Shown here one piece after another: positions 1-8,792 of a stretch of DNA of 64,000 bases. This DNA comes from Azorhizobium caulinodans ORS 571 (GTDB lineage: Bacteria; Pseudomonadota; Alphaproteobacteria; Rhizobiales; Xanthobacteraceae). Location of the stretch: positions 2,051,501 to 2,115,500 of the forward strand of contig NC_009937.1 of NCBI RefSeq assembly GCF_000010525.1. Reading direction: 5' to 3'. The notes under the pieces are model-generated. The model was not told the DNA's origin. It was given only the letters and a program-made list of their open reading frames with translations, and did not search any database. The first letter of the stretch is position 1; each line of letters opens with the position of its first letter. A program made the translations under genes and the position numbers.

Positions 1-1
1 C

Positions 2-289
2 GGCCTGCCCGGCCGCTGGCATACGGCCCACAGCATCGGCTCGCGGGTCTTCCGGGGCATGGTCCTCGGCCATCTGGAGCGGACGCCGGTGCTGGCGCCT
101 CTCGACGGCGTGCTGCGTGGTCTCGCGCGCGACGGCATCGAGGTGCCCGGCGGCGTGAAATTGCTGGAGATCGACCCCCGCAACCGCTGGCAGGCCCGCT
201 TTACCGGCATGGACGAGCGTGGCCGCGCCATCGCCGAGGCCACGCTCGCCGCCGCACGCGCCCACCGGGCACCGGCACCGCTGCACTGA
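2..289 (+). CDS. C-terminal part of a molybdenum-hydroxylase accessory protein (YqeB/EF2563-like), truncated by the window start
   Basis: The reading frame is open from base 2, so the gene begins before the window; the first internal ATG (59) is not its start. The visible 95 residues contain a run of the type PVLAPLDGVLRGLARDG followed by EIDPR. That resembles the C-terminal biotinyl-like segment of the EF2563/YqeB family, which accompanies molybdenum hydroxylases and is thought to act in maturation of their cofactor. The neighbours (carbonic anhydrase, NCS2 nucleobase permease) would fit purine or related heterocycle use. The identification rests on a short C-terminal segment only, so other proteins with a biotinyl-like fold remain possible. 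Confidence 0.55.
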   Translation, partial: GLPGRWHTAHSIGSRVFRGMVLGHLERTPVLAPLDGVLRGLARDGIEVPGGVKLLEIDPRNRWQARFTGMDERGRAIAEATLAAARAHRAPAPLH

Positions 290-589
290 GCCGCCACGCT
301 GCCGCTGCTTCGGTAGCCGTCGCCCGCGCCATCCCTGAGCGTGCTTTGCCGGCTCTGGCGGGTCATCGGCGCCCGTGCGCCACGGCGGCTTGCGGCCGCG
401 ACGCTTCGCTCAAAGCCGGCTGCGCTTTCTCTGAGGCGCGCGGTCTGCCGTCAGACACCTCATCTATTTCTGCGCGGATCGAAAGTTCTTCCTCGAACAT
501 TCCGGGGCGTGCAAAGGCACGAGATTCGAGGCATGATCGGCAATACTGCCCCGCTCGCCTCGATACGCGCGCATCTTGAGGAACATGGG
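290..589. other. Gene-free stretch upstream of the carbonic anhydrase gene
   Basis: About 300 bases lie between the partial accessory gene and the best carbonic anhydrase start. A frame continuous with carbonic anhydrase runs back to 341, but its translation is Arg/Ala-rich and unlike the family. I see no convincing terminator hairpin with a T-run and no clear sigma-70 promoter. The promoter for the carbonic anhydrase/permease pair presumably lies here. Confidence 0.4.
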
Positions 590-1300
590 ATGATCGACGA
601 CAGTCATACGGGTGATACTCCGTCCGCGTGCGCCGCCGAATGCCGGGATGTTGATCATCTTCTTGAGGGTGTCCGCCGCTTCAAGGCACGCTTCTACGAC
701 GAAGCGCCTGCGCTGATGCAGGGGCTGGTCGAGAAGGGCCAGAAGCCGGCGGTCCTGATGATCTCCTGTTCCGACTCGCGCGTCGATCCTGCGCTCCTGA
801 CGGGGGCCCTGCCGGGCGAACTGTTCGTCGTGCGGAACGTCGCCAATCTCGTGCCCGCCTATGCCCCGGACGACGGGCTGCACGGAACAGGCGCGGCGCT
901 GGAATATGCGGTGCGTGACCTCGGCGTCGATCACATCGTGGTGCTGGGGCACGCCCATTGCGGGGGCATCAAGGCGATGCTGGCGACCGCCGGTGGCGAG
1001 CGCCCGCCGCGCGAGTTCGTGGGGCCGTGGGTGGAGATGGCGCTCGCCGCCAGCCGCCTGCATCTGCCCGCCGAGGATGGCGAACAGCGCGAGATGCCCC
1101 TCGACCATCTCAAGGCCGTGCCCTTCCTTGCCGAGCGTGCCTCAATCCTCGGCTCGCTGGACAATCTCATGACCTATCCCTGGGTCCGCGAGCGCGTCGA
1201 GGCCGGATCGCTGAGCCTGCACGGCTGGTGGTTCGATCTCGAAAGCGGTGACCTCTGGGTCACGGATGCTCCCGGAACGCCTCTGATGCCGGCCACCTGA
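590..1300 (+). CDS. Beta-class carbonic anhydrase
   Basis: Catalyses interconversion of CO2 and bicarbonate. From the chosen ATG the protein has 236 residues, normal for the beta class. The zinc site is complete: Cys60 with the Asp62-Arg64 dyad (CSDSRVDP) and His121/Cys124 (GHAHCGG). The ATG at 590 is preceded by GAGGA at 578-582, a good ribosome binding site at 7 bases; the alternative ATG at 533 lacks one and adds residues unlike the family. The NCS2 permease gene starts 12 bases after the stop, so the two are probably co-transcribed. The in vivo partner reaction is unknown; bicarbonate supply or CO2 released by purine/urea breakdown are both reasonable. Confidence 0.93.
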   Translation: MIDDSHTGDTPSACAAECRDVDHLLEGVRRFKARFYDEAPALMQGLVEKGQKPAVLMISCSDSRVDPALLTGALPGELFVVRNVANLVPAYAPDDGLHGTGAALEYAVRDLGVDHIVVLGHAHCGGIKAMLATAGGERPPREFVGPWVEMALAASRLHLPAEDGEQREMPLDHLKAVPFLAERASILGSLDNLMTYPWVRERVEAGSLSLHGWWFDLESGDLWVTDAPGTPLMPAT

Positions 1301-1312
1301 GCCGGCCCCCCC

Positions 1313-3025
1313 ATGCGCAAACCCCAGAATCTCGTCTATGGCGTGGACGATCTGCCGCCCGCGCGCGTCGGCCTTTTGAGTGCGCTCCAGCAGGTGGCCT
1401 TCCTCAGCGCGCTGCTGAGCGTGCCCAGCATCGCGCTCGCAAACCTCGGGCTCGATGACGACCAGTTCCTGCGCCTGGCAGCGGCGACCCTGTTCTGTTC
1501 CGGCTTCGTGCTGGTCCTCCAGGGCTTTGGCATCGGCGGGGTCGGCGCCCGGCTGTTCTATCCGCTCCAGTGCACCACGGCGGCCATTCCAGCGCTCGTC
1601 TATGCCTCGTCCGCCGGCCTGTCGCTCGCCGAGAACTTCACCATGGTCGGCATGGTGGGCGTGTCCCAGGTGCTGTTTTCCTTTGTCATCTTCCGCCTGC
1701 GGGCGATCTTCACGGTGGAGGTGGCGGGGCTCGCGGTATTTCTCATCGGTGTCGGACTCGGCCAGCAGGGCCTCTTTCTCGTGCTGGACCTGCCGCCGGA
1801 CAGGCCCGACGCCATCGCCCATCTCACCATCGTCGGGGTGACGCTGGCGACGCTGGTCATCCTGCATGTGTATGTGCAAAGCCGGTTAAGGCTGTTCACC
1901 AACCTCATCGGCCTCTGCGTGGGGATGGTACTGAGCGTCGCGCTGGGCCAACTCGATCCCCATGACCTGCGCCTGTTCGCGGATGCGCGCGTCGTGGATT
2001 TCCCCCGTCCGCCGCTTTTCGGCTGGGCCTTCAACCTCGGCGCGGTCATCCCCTTCATGGTCACCGGCTTCGTCTTCGCGCTCACCTCCATGGGCGTGCA
2101 GACCATTGCCCAGCGCAACAATGACCGCGACTGGAAGAGCCCGGACCTGGTCTCCATCGGCCGGGGCATCCGTGCGGAAGGCGTGATGCATATGATGGCG
2201 GGTTTTCTGAACGCCATGCCCATGGTGGCGTCGGGCGGCGCAGTGGCGCTGGCGGCGGCCTCCGGCTGCACGGCACGAGCGCTCGCCTTCTGGACCGGCG
2301 GCCTGTTGATGACCTTCTCGCTCCTACCCAAGGTGATCGGCTTCTGGTTGCTGATGCCTGTCTCGGTCACAGGCGCGCTCTTCATCTTCCTGTCCACCTT
2401 CACGACGGTGAACGGCATCCAGCTTGTGGCGAGCCGGGTGCTGGATGCCCGCAAGGTGTTGGCGATCGGAATGGGCTTCGTCGCCGCCATCGCCTACGAG
2501 CCACTGCACCGGTTGCTGGACGGGCAGGTGCCGGGCCTGCGGCTGTTCACCTTCTCCGCCTTCGCGGTGTCCATCCTCGTCACGGTAGTGCTGCTCGCCA
2601 TCTTCCGCATCGGCGTCACCCGCAAGGTGGTGCGGCGCTTTCCGGCCAGCGGTGCCCGGCATGACGACGTGGCGAACTTCATCGAGGCCGAGGGCGCGCG
2701 GTGGAGCGCGCGGGTGGACGTGGTGCAGCGCGCCGCGCAGGTGACCTGGCATGCGCTGGAACTGATCGGCCGCGATTATGTGGATCCCGAACGGCCGGTG
2801 ATCGAGGTGACCACCCGCTATAACGATATCCTGTTCGACATCGTGCTGCGCTACGAGGGCACGGCGCCGGCCCTGGCGAGCCGCCCGCCGACGGCGGAGG
2901 AACTGCTGGAAAATCCTGCGCTGGCGGAGCAGTTGACGGGCTTCCTCATTACCCGCCTCGCGCCGGACCTGAAGATCCAGCGCATCGGCAGTTCGTGGGA
3001 ACTGCACTTCCGCCTGCCGGTATGA
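1313..3025 (+). CDS. NCS2-family nucleobase (xanthine/uracil) permease with a C-terminal cytosolic extension
   Basis: A 570-residue inner-membrane protein. The first ~440 residues carry the many hydrophobic segments of the nucleobase:cation symporter-2 family, including a central segment of the type ALTSMGVQTIAQRNN, where family members hold substrate-binding residues. The substrate is probably a purine or pyrimidine base; which one cannot be read here. After the last membrane segment (about residue 445) there is a ~120-residue soluble tail (roughly 450-570) not needed for transport in ordinary family members. Its pattern (ALELIGRDYV, EVTTRYNDILFDIVLRYEG) suggests a folded regulatory domain, possibly of the HATPase type. 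It follows carbonic anhydrase by 12 bases. Confidence 0.85.
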   Translation: MRKPQNLVYGVDDLPPARVGLLSALQQVAFLSALLSVPSIALANLGLDDDQFLRLAAATLFCSGFVLVLQGFGIGGVGARLFYPLQCTTAAIPALVYASSAGLSLAENFTMVGMVGVSQVLFSFVIFRLRAIFTVEVAGLAVFLIGVGLGQQGLFLVLDLPPDRPDAIAHLTIVGVTLATLVILHVYVQSRLRLFTNLIGLCVGMVLSVALGQLDPHDLRLFADARVVDFPRPPLFGWAFNLGAVIPFMVTGFVFALTSMGVQTIAQRNNDRDWKSPDLVSIGRGIRAEGVMHMMAGFLNAMPMVASGGAVALAAASGCTARALAFWTGGLLMTFSLLPKVIGFWLLMPVSVTGALFIFLSTFTTVNGIQLVASRVLDARKVLAIGMGFVAAIAYEPLHRLLDGQVPGLRLFTFSAFAVSILVTVVLLAIFRIGVTRKVVRRFPASGARHDDVANFIEAEGARWSARVDVVQRAAQVTWHALELIGRDYVDPERPVIEVTTRYNDILFDIVLRYEGTAPALASRPPTAEELLENPALAEQLTGFLITRLAPDLKIQRIGSSWELHFRLPV

Positions 3026-3026
3026 G

Positions 3027-3052
3027 GCGGGAGCGGGTGTACCCGCCCCCGC
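3027..3052. terminator. Bidirectional hairpin between convergent genes
   Basis: Two 12-base arms (3027-3038 and 3041-3052) pair with a single mismatch around a 2-base spacer. The hairpin sits exactly in the 33-base gap between the permease stop (+) and the dehydrogenase stop (-). There is no clear T-run, so it may work with Rho or as an RNA 3' end stabiliser. Confidence 0.5.
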
Positions 3053-3058
3053 ATAGGA

Positions 3059-4084
3059 TCAGCCGGCGATGGCCGTCAGCTTGTCCAGCAGCGCCTGAGG
3101 GATCTTCACGCCCTCGCGCGCGGTGCGCACCCGTGCCGCCGCGCGCCGCCCGCCGGGAAGGCGCGCACCCTCCTGATCGGTGATGGCGGCGAACAGATGG
3201 GCCATCCGCGCCGCCGCGCTCGGCCCGGCGAGCGGGCCGGGATCGACGGCGATGAACATCTGGCCCGTGCGCGGCGAGCCGCCCGTATTGTCCGCGAAGG
3301 AGGAGGCATCGATGGAGAGATGCGCGCCCGTGAGCCAGGCCGCGAACATCTCCACGATGAGCGCAAGCCCCGCGCCCTTGTAGCCGCCTGCGGGCACCAT
3401 GGTTCCGCCGGCGAGCGCCGCCTTCGGGTCCGTGGTGGGCTGGCCGGCCTTGTCCAGGGCCCAGCCGAGGGGAATGGCTTCTCCCCGCTGGTCGTGGACC
3501 ACGATCTCGCTTTTCGCCACCACGCTGGAGGACTGATCCAGCACCAGCGGTTCGCCATCGGCGCGGGGCACGGCGAAGGCGATCGGGTTGGTGCCGAACA
3601 CCGGCTTCGTGCCCCCCACGGGTGCGATGGAGGCGGGCGCATTCACGAAGCCGAGCGCCATCAGGCCTGCCTTCGCGATGCGCTCCACGTGATAGCCGAC
3701 AACGCCGCAATTGTAGGAGTTGGTCACCGCCAGCGCCGCGATGCCCTGTGCTCGCGCGGCATCGAGAAGGGCCGGCAGGCCGAGGTCGATGGCCGGATGG
3801 GCGAAGCCGTCCGCGGCATCCACGCGCACCAGGCCGGGGCGCGGGCGGGAGAGGGTGGGCGTGGCCTTGCCGTCGATCTTGCCCACCTTGGCATGGGCGC
3901 AATAGGTGGGCAGGCGGGCGAGGCCGTGGCTGTGCACGCCTTCCGCCTCTGCCGCCACGACCGAGGCGGTGACGGAGGGCTCATTGGCCGGGCTGACGCC
4001 GCTCGCCTGTAAGGCGGCTCGGGTGAGGGCCTCCACCTCGGCAAGGGAGAGGGAGGCCATGGGGACGGATGCCGGGGCGCTCAT
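3059..4084 (-). CDS. Ldh family oxidoreductase (malate/L-lactate/sulfolactate dehydrogenase type)
   Basis: A 341-residue NAD(P)-dependent 2-hydroxyacid dehydrogenase of the type-2 malate/L-lactate family, oxidising a 2-hydroxy acid to the 2-keto acid. Family signatures seen are VHSHGLARLPTY near residue 50, the GTNPIAFAVP segment and GGYKGAGLALIVE in the C-terminal half. It is the last gene of the long minus-strand catabolic block, and its ATG overlaps the hyuB stop by four bases (ATGA), so translation is probably coupled. In context it may process a hydroxy acid from ring opening or aldol cleavage. The substrate is not predictable; relatives act on sulfolactate, malate, ureidoglycolate or 2,3-diketogulonate. 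Confidence 0.88.
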   Translation of the reverse strand: MSAPASVPMASLSLAEVEALTRAALQASGVSPANEPSVTASVVAAEAEGVHSHGLARLPTYCAHAKVGKIDGKATPTLSRPRPGLVRVDAADGFAHPAIDLGLPALLDAARAQGIAALAVTNSYNCGVVGYHVERIAKAGLMALGFVNAPASIAPVGGTKPVFGTNPIAFAVPRADGEPLVLDQSSSVVAKSEIVVHDQRGEAIPLGWALDKAGQPTTDPKAALAGGTMVPAGGYKGAGLALIVEMFAAWLTGAHLSIDASSFADNTGGSPRTGQMFIAVDPGPLAGPSAAARMAHLFAAITDQEGARLPGGRRAAARVRTAREGVKIPQALLDKLTAIAG

Positions 4085-5826
4085 GCGGCGACCCCGGTCT
4101 TAGCGCGGGCAGGGCTCTTGCTGCCACAGGTCTTGACGGTGGCGGCCGCGGCGGCAAGCTCGGGCGCGCCATAGAGGGTGCGGGCCGCCTCGGGCGTCAC
4201 GAGGCCTTCCGCCAGATCCTCGGCGAGCTTGGCCCGGTCGCGGCCCTTCGGGTCGCCGAAGCCGCCGCCGCCGGACGTCTTGATGGTCACGAGATCACCG
4301 GCGGAGAGCGGAATGCCGGAGACCTTGGAATTGAGGCTCGCGGTGGTGCCGTCCGCATGGGTGACGGTGGTCGAAGAGAGCGAGCCCGGCTCGCCGCCCT
4401 TGATGCCATAGGGCGGGAAGCGGAAGCGCTCGAAATTGGTGGAGAGGGAGCCTTCCGCCGCCTCCAGCCGGAACTCGCGCACGAGGCCGAGGCCGCCGCG
4501 ATGGGTGCCGGCGCCGCCTGAATCCGGCAGCAGGCCGTAGCGGGTGAACACCACGGGGTATTTGGCTTCCACCATCTCGATGGGGGCATTGGTGTTGTTG
4601 TGGAGGCCGCAGGAGAGGGCGCTCGCGCCATCACCGCCCGCATGGCCGCCCCAGCCGCCCACCTCGATGTCGAAATAGACCTGGCGCTTGGCGTTCGGCT
4701 GCACCAGCGAGACCGCATAGACATAGGAGATGGCGTAATAGGCCGCTGGAATGCGCTCCGGCGCGATCTGGGCCAGCGCGCCGAAGACGCAGGTGGCGAT
4801 GCGGTGGTTCACCACCATGCGGCCGACGACGGGGGCGGGGAACTGGGCGTTCACGACGCTGCCTTTGGGCAGATTCACGCTCACGGGCCGGTAGCAGCCG
4901 GAATTGGCCGGAATGTCCGAGCCCAGTGCCGCCAGCAGGGCGTAATAGACCGCCGAGCAGGTCATGGCCGGCGTGTTGTTCACCGGGCCACGCACCTGCG
5001 GGCTGGAGCCGGCGAAGTCGAGCGCGATGGTGTCGCCCTTCTTGGTGATGGTGATCTCAAGGCGGATGGGCGTGTCCGACTGGCCGTCGTCATCCACCGT
5101 CTCCACGAAGGAGGCGGTGCCGTCCGGCAAAGCGGCGATGGCCGCGCGCATCATGCGCTCGGAGCCGTCGAGGATGGCGGACATGGCGGCGGAGAGGTTG
5201 GCGCTGCCATACTTCTTCGCGATGCGCGCCACTGCCCGCGCGCCGATGCCGAGCGCGGCGATCTGGGCGTTGAGGTCGCCGCGCGTCTCATCCGGCTGGC
5301 GCACGTTGTAGAGCAGCATCTCGAACACGCCGGTGTTGAGCGTGCCCTTGTCCACGAGGCGCAGTGGGGGAATGCGGATGCCTTCGTGGAAGATCTCGGT
5401 GGCCGCCGCATAATAGGAGCCGGCAGCTCCCCCGCCCACATCCACATGGTGGCAGAGGGTGCCGACGATGCCGACGCGCTCGCCATCCACGAACACCGGC
5501 CGGAAGGTCTGGATGTCCGGCAAATGCTGGCCGCCGGCATAGGGATCGTTGGTGACGATGACGTCGCCCTCGTTCCAGCTCTCCAGCGGAATGTACTGCT
5601 CCAGAATGGTCTTCAGGCAGTCCGACATGGAGTTGAGGTGCACCGGAATGCGCGCCGACTGGGCGATGTTGCGCCCCTGCGCATCAAAGACGGCGGTGGA
5701 GAAATCGAGGATCTCGCGTACGACCGTGGAGCGGCTGGTGCGCCAGATGGTGATGCTCATTTCCTCGGCGGCGGCGACCAGCGCATTGCGGATCACCTCG
5801 AGGCGGACGGGATCGATGGGGCTCAT
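4081..5826 (-). CDS. hyuB: Hydantoinase B / oxoprolinase family subunit
   Basis: A 581-residue subunit of an ATP-dependent cyclic-amide hydrolase, or of a related acetone/acetophenone carboxylase-type enzyme. It begins with the typical DPVRLEVIRNALVAAAEEM segment; ILDFSTAVFDAQGR and NDPYAGGQHLPDI follow, and a Gly-rich C-terminal segment (TSGGGGFGDPKGRD) closes the domain. It lies 21 bases after hyuA, its obligate partner, and overlaps the Ldh gene by four bases. Family members open hydantoins, 5-oxoproline, N-methylhydantoin or caprolactam, or carboxylate ketones. The neighbouring amidase favours a cyclic amide, but the substrate is inference. Confidence 0.9.
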   Translation of the reverse strand: MSPIDPVRLEVIRNALVAAAEEMSITIWRTSRSTVVREILDFSTAVFDAQGRNIAQSARIPVHLNSMSDCLKTILEQYIPLESWNEGDVIVTNDPYAGGQHLPDIQTFRPVFVDGERVGIVGTLCHHVDVGGGAAGSYYAAATEIFHEGIRIPPLRLVDKGTLNTGVFEMLLYNVRQPDETRGDLNAQIAALGIGARAVARIAKKYGSANLSAAMSAILDGSERMMRAAIAALPDGTASFVETVDDDGQSDTPIRLEITITKKGDTIALDFAGSSPQVRGPVNNTPAMTCSAVYYALLAALGSDIPANSGCYRPVSVNLPKGSVVNAQFPAPVVGRMVVNHRIATCVFGALAQIAPERIPAAYYAISYVYAVSLVQPNAKRQVYFDIEVGGWGGHAGGDGASALSCGLHNNTNAPIEMVEAKYPVVFTRYGLLPDSGGAGTHRGGLGLVREFRLEAAEGSLSTNFERFRFPPYGIKGGEPGSLSSTTVTHADGTTASLNSKVSGIPLSAGDLVTIKTSGGGGFGDPKGRDRAKLAEDLAEGLVTPEAARTLYGAPELAAAAATVKTCGSKSPARAKTGVAA

Positions 5827-5847
5827 GGCTCTTGTCCTTGGAGGCGA

Positions 5848-7896
5848 TCAGTGGGTGGCCGCGCGCTCGGCGATGAGCGCGCCCGTGGCATGGGCGCGGA
5901 TGGTCCAGCCGGCAGGCACATAAGTGGCCGTGTAGGTCTCCTCCACCACGGCCGGGCCGGGCACGCCCTCGGGGCCGATGGCCTCGCGCGCCCAAACCTT
6001 GGTCTCGACAAAGCCGCCGCGCCCATAGACGGGGCGGGTCTTCGAACCGGAGACCGTACCGGCCGAGGCGGGCGCCGGGGTCGGCTTGGCGAGGCGGCCG
6101 ATGGCGGTGAGGCGCAGGGCCACGATCTCCACCGGTACGGCGGGCTCGTCATAGGAGAAGCGCTGCTTGTGGATGGCGTGGAAGGCGCTCGTCGCCGCCG
6201 CGACACCACGGGGCGAGAAATCCGCCGTGTCCAGCGGCACGCGCAGGTCGAAGGCCTGGCCCGCATAGCGCAGGTCCACCGCCCATTCGAAGCCGCAGTT
6301 CTCCGGTCGCACGCCGTCTTCCGCCAGGAGGCGGTTGGCTTCGGCGGCGAGCGCCTGCGCCTTCTGGGCCATGGAGGGGGCGAGATCGGAGAACAAGCCG
6401 ATCTGCGTGGCGGAGAGGTCGTGGGTGATGTCCGACCACAGGATGCCCCAGGCGGACAGCGTGGAGGCGTGGGCGGGGAAGATCACCTTGCGCATCCCGA
6501 GTTCCTCGGCCACCTCGCAGGCGTGCACGCCGCCGGCGCCGCCGAAGGACAGGAGGGCGAAGTCCTCCGGGTCCATGCCCTTCTCGAACAGCGAGAGGCG
6601 GGTGGCGGTGGCCAGGCTCGAATTGGTGACGGCGATGACGCCTGCCGCCGTCTCCTCCGGCGAGAGGCCGAGCTTGGCGGAAACCGCCTCGGCGGCCTTG
6701 GCGGCGGCGTCCCGGTCGAGGCCCATCTTGCCGCCCATGAAGCTGGAGCCGTCCAGCCGGCCCAGCAACAGGTTGGCATCCGTCACGGTGAGCTGCTGGC
6801 CGCCGCGCCCGTAGCAGGCCGGGCCGGGTTCGGCGCCTGCGCTGTGCGGACCGATGCGCAGGCGTCCGCCGTCATCCACCCAGGCGATGGAGCCGCCGCC
6901 CGCGCCGATGGTGCGCATCTCGATCATGGGCAGGCGGACGGGCAGGCCATCCACCTCGCCCTCATTGACCATGGCGACGGCCCCTTCATGCACCACGGAG
7001 ACGTCGAAGCTGGTGCCGCCCATGTCCACCGCGACGAGGTTCGGCTCGTCGAGGTCGGCCGCGAGGCGCTTGGCCGCCGCCGCCCCGCCCGAGGGGCCGG
7101 AGAGCAGCAGCCGGGCGGGCTCGCGCCCGGCCTTGGCGAGGCCGGAGACGCCGCCGTTCGACTGCACGAGATAGACCTGCGTGGAGGGCACCTCTTCCTT
7201 GAGTTTGCCCGCGAGGCGGTCCGTATAGGTCTGCACCACGGGCACCAGCATGGCGTTGAGCACGGTGGTGGACATGCGCTCATATTCCCGCAGCTCCGGC
7301 GAAATATCGCTGGAGAGGGTGATGGCGACGCCCGGCAGCAGTTCGCGCAGGATTTCTCCGGCCCGGCGCTCATGGGCCGGGTTGGCATAAGCGTGCAGGA
7401 AGCAGATGGCGACCGACTTCACCTCCGCCTCGCGCAGCTTGCCGGCGAGGAAGGCGACGGAGCGGTCGTCCAGCGGCTTCAGCACGCGCCCGTCCGCGCC
7501 GATGCGCTCGGAGACGCCGAAGCACAGGCGGCGCTTCACCAGCGGCGCCGGGGGCGAGGCGGTGATGGCATAGACGTCGGTGCGGCCGTGCCGGCCGATC
7601 TGCATCACGTCCTCGAAGCCGGCCGTCGTCACCACTGCGCCGAGAGGCAGCTTGCGCTCCAGCACCGCGTTGGTGGCGATGGTGGTGCCGTGCAGCAGGT
7701 ACTGCACCTGATCCAGCGAAAAGCCGAAGCGGGCACTCGCTTCCTTGATGCCGGTGAGGAGACCGATGGACGGATCCGAGGGCGTGCTCGGCGTCTTCAT
7801 CTGGTGGATCTCACCCGTCGAGGCGTCGAGAATCTCGATGTCGGTGAAGGTGCCGCCGATGTCGACGGCGATGCGGATGGGGGCCTGGGAGGTCAT
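5848..7896 (-). CDS. hyuA: Hydantoinase A / oxoprolinase family subunit
   Basis: A 682-residue ATP-binding partner of HyuB with an actin-like ATPase fold. The phosphate-binding motif DIGGTFTD is at residues 12-19, followed by LLHGTTIATNAVLERK, VDMGGTSFDVSV in the second lobe and GAGGGSIAWVD. The ATG at 7896 starts 7 residues before the conserved strand; the frame continues upstream but into low-quality sequence antisense to the aldolase. ATP is expected to phosphorylate the amide (or enol) oxygen before hydrolysis or carboxylation. Spacing is tight on both sides (19 bases from the aldolase, 21 to hyuB), supporting one operon. Confidence 0.9.
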   Translation of the reverse strand: MTSQAPIRIAVDIGGTFTDIEILDASTGEIHQMKTPSTPSDPSIGLLTGIKEASARFGFSLDQVQYLLHGTTIATNAVLERKLPLGAVVTTAGFEDVMQIGRHGRTDVYAITASPPAPLVKRRLCFGVSERIGADGRVLKPLDDRSVAFLAGKLREAEVKSVAICFLHAYANPAHERRAGEILRELLPGVAITLSSDISPELREYERMSTTVLNAMLVPVVQTYTDRLAGKLKEEVPSTQVYLVQSNGGVSGLAKAGREPARLLLSGPSGGAAAAKRLAADLDEPNLVAVDMGGTSFDVSVVHEGAVAMVNEGEVDGLPVRLPMIEMRTIGAGGGSIAWVDDGGRLRIGPHSAGAEPGPACYGRGGQQLTVTDANLLLGRLDGSSFMGGKMGLDRDAAAKAAEAVSAKLGLSPEETAAGVIAVTNSSLATATRLSLFEKGMDPEDFALLSFGGAGGVHACEVAEELGMRKVIFPAHASTLSAWGILWSDITHDLSATQIGLFSDLAPSMAQKAQALAAEANRLLAEDGVRPENCGFEWAVDLRYAGQAFDLRVPLDTADFSPRGVAAATSAFHAIHKQRFSYDEPAVPVEIVALRLTAIGRLAKPTPAPASAGTVSGSKTRPVYGRGGFVETKVWAREAIGPEGVPGPAVVEETYTATYVPAGWTIRAHATGALIAERAATH

Positions 7897-7915
7897 GACA
7901 CGTTCCGGATGAGGA

Positions 7916-8659
7916 TCACAGGAGGCCTTCGGAGCCGAGGCTGTCCACGAGGCCGTGGAAGGCGGAGCGGATGAGGGCGTATTGCGCGCCCACAACCGTG
8001 ATGTCGGCGCGGTGCAGCTTGCCGAAGGCGCGCTCGGGCGCCGTCCAGGCGGGCAGCACCCAGGGCTTGCCAGCGGCGCGGGCGGCGGCGCCGATGCGGG
8101 CGATGTCGTTCTTGTCGCTTTCGCTGAAGCTGTAGCGCGGGTTGCCGGCGGCCATGGACAGGTCGGTGGGGCCGGCGAAGAGGCCGTCCACGGTGGGCAG
8201 AGCGGCGATGGCCTCCACGTCATTGAGGGCTTCGCGGCTCTCGATCATCGGCCAGCACTTGGTGCGGGCGTTCTCATTGGCGCTGAAGCTGTCGTCCACC
8301 GGGCCGTAGCCCATGGTGCGGCCACCCGCATAGGAGCGCACGCCAAGCGGGGGATATTTGGTGGCCGCCGTCACGGCCTTCGCATGATCGAGCGCGCCGA
8401 TGTGCGGGATGATGATGGCGTCCGCCCCGAAATCGAGCGCCTGCTGGATCGGCTCGGTGAGCGGGCCGAGCACCTTGGCATAGACCTTGATGCCGAGCGC
8501 CCGGCAGAAGGGGATCACCCGGTCGAGGTCATCGAGATTGAAGGTGCCGTGCTCGATGTCGAGCACCACCGCCGTGAAGCCCGCGCCCCGCGCAATCTCG
8601 ATGTGCGGGAAAGAGGGCGAGGAGAGCCAGAAGGCGAACTGGGCGAGCGACTGGGACAT
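7916..8659 (-). CDS. HpcH/HpaI-family aldolase (2-keto-3-deoxy acid class II aldolase)
   Basis: A 247-residue metal-dependent lyase with a TIM-barrel fold, cleaving a 4-hydroxy-2-oxo acid to pyruvate (or a related oxo acid) and an aldehyde. Seen: VLDIEHGTFN near residue 35, DFGADAIIIPHI, the substrate-loop segment GVRSYAGGRTMGYG, and GLFAGPTDLSMAAG near the metal and pyruvate site. The ATG at 8659 has GGAGAT upstream at good spacing; an in-frame ATG at 8734 adds 25 unlikely residues. It heads the catabolic sub-block aldolase-hyuA-hyuB-ldh, separated from the transporter genes by 133 bases containing a hairpin. The substrate is unknown. Confidence 0.88.
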   Translation of the reverse strand: MSQSLAQFAFWLSSPSFPHIEIARGAGFTAVVLDIEHGTFNLDDLDRVIPFCRALGIKVYAKVLGPLTEPIQQALDFGADAIIIPHIGALDHAKAVTAATKYPPLGVRSYAGGRTMGYGPVDDSFSANENARTKCWPMIESREALNDVEAIAALPTVDGLFAGPTDLSMAAGNPRYSFSESDKNDIARIGAAARAAGKPWVLPAWTAPERAFGKLHRADITVVGAQYALIRSAFHGLVDSLGSEGLL

Positions 8660-8768
8660 GAGCGATCTCCGGGCGAAAGGGTGAGTTCCCCCGTTCCCGC
8701 GCAGGGCGCAGGTTGGGGCGGACGGGTCTGGCAAGGTCAGGTGCGGGCGGATCCCGCGAACTTGGGGC

Positions 8769-8792
8769 CGGGCGGGCGCAAGGCCCGTCCGG
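8769..8792 (-). terminator. Hairpin directly after the last transporter gene
   Basis: Arms of about 10 bases pair with one G-T type mismatch around a short loop and begin at the permease stop codon (8793). There is no T-run on the minus strand, so it is better read as a partial terminator or RNA stabiliser, perhaps setting transporter transcripts apart from the downstream catabolic genes. Confidence 0.35.

Noticed and set aside
341-589. In-frame upstream extension of carbonic anhydrase from ATG 341 or 533
   Set aside because: The extra residues are Arg/Ala/Leu-rich and unlike the family, whereas ATG 590 has GAGGA at ideal distance.
4600-7974. Plus-strand open frame of 1124 codons antisense to hyuB and hyuA
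   Set aside because: Its translation is a His/Gly/Asp/Arg-rich pattern typical of the complement of GC-rich genes; the minus-strand proteins are clear family members.
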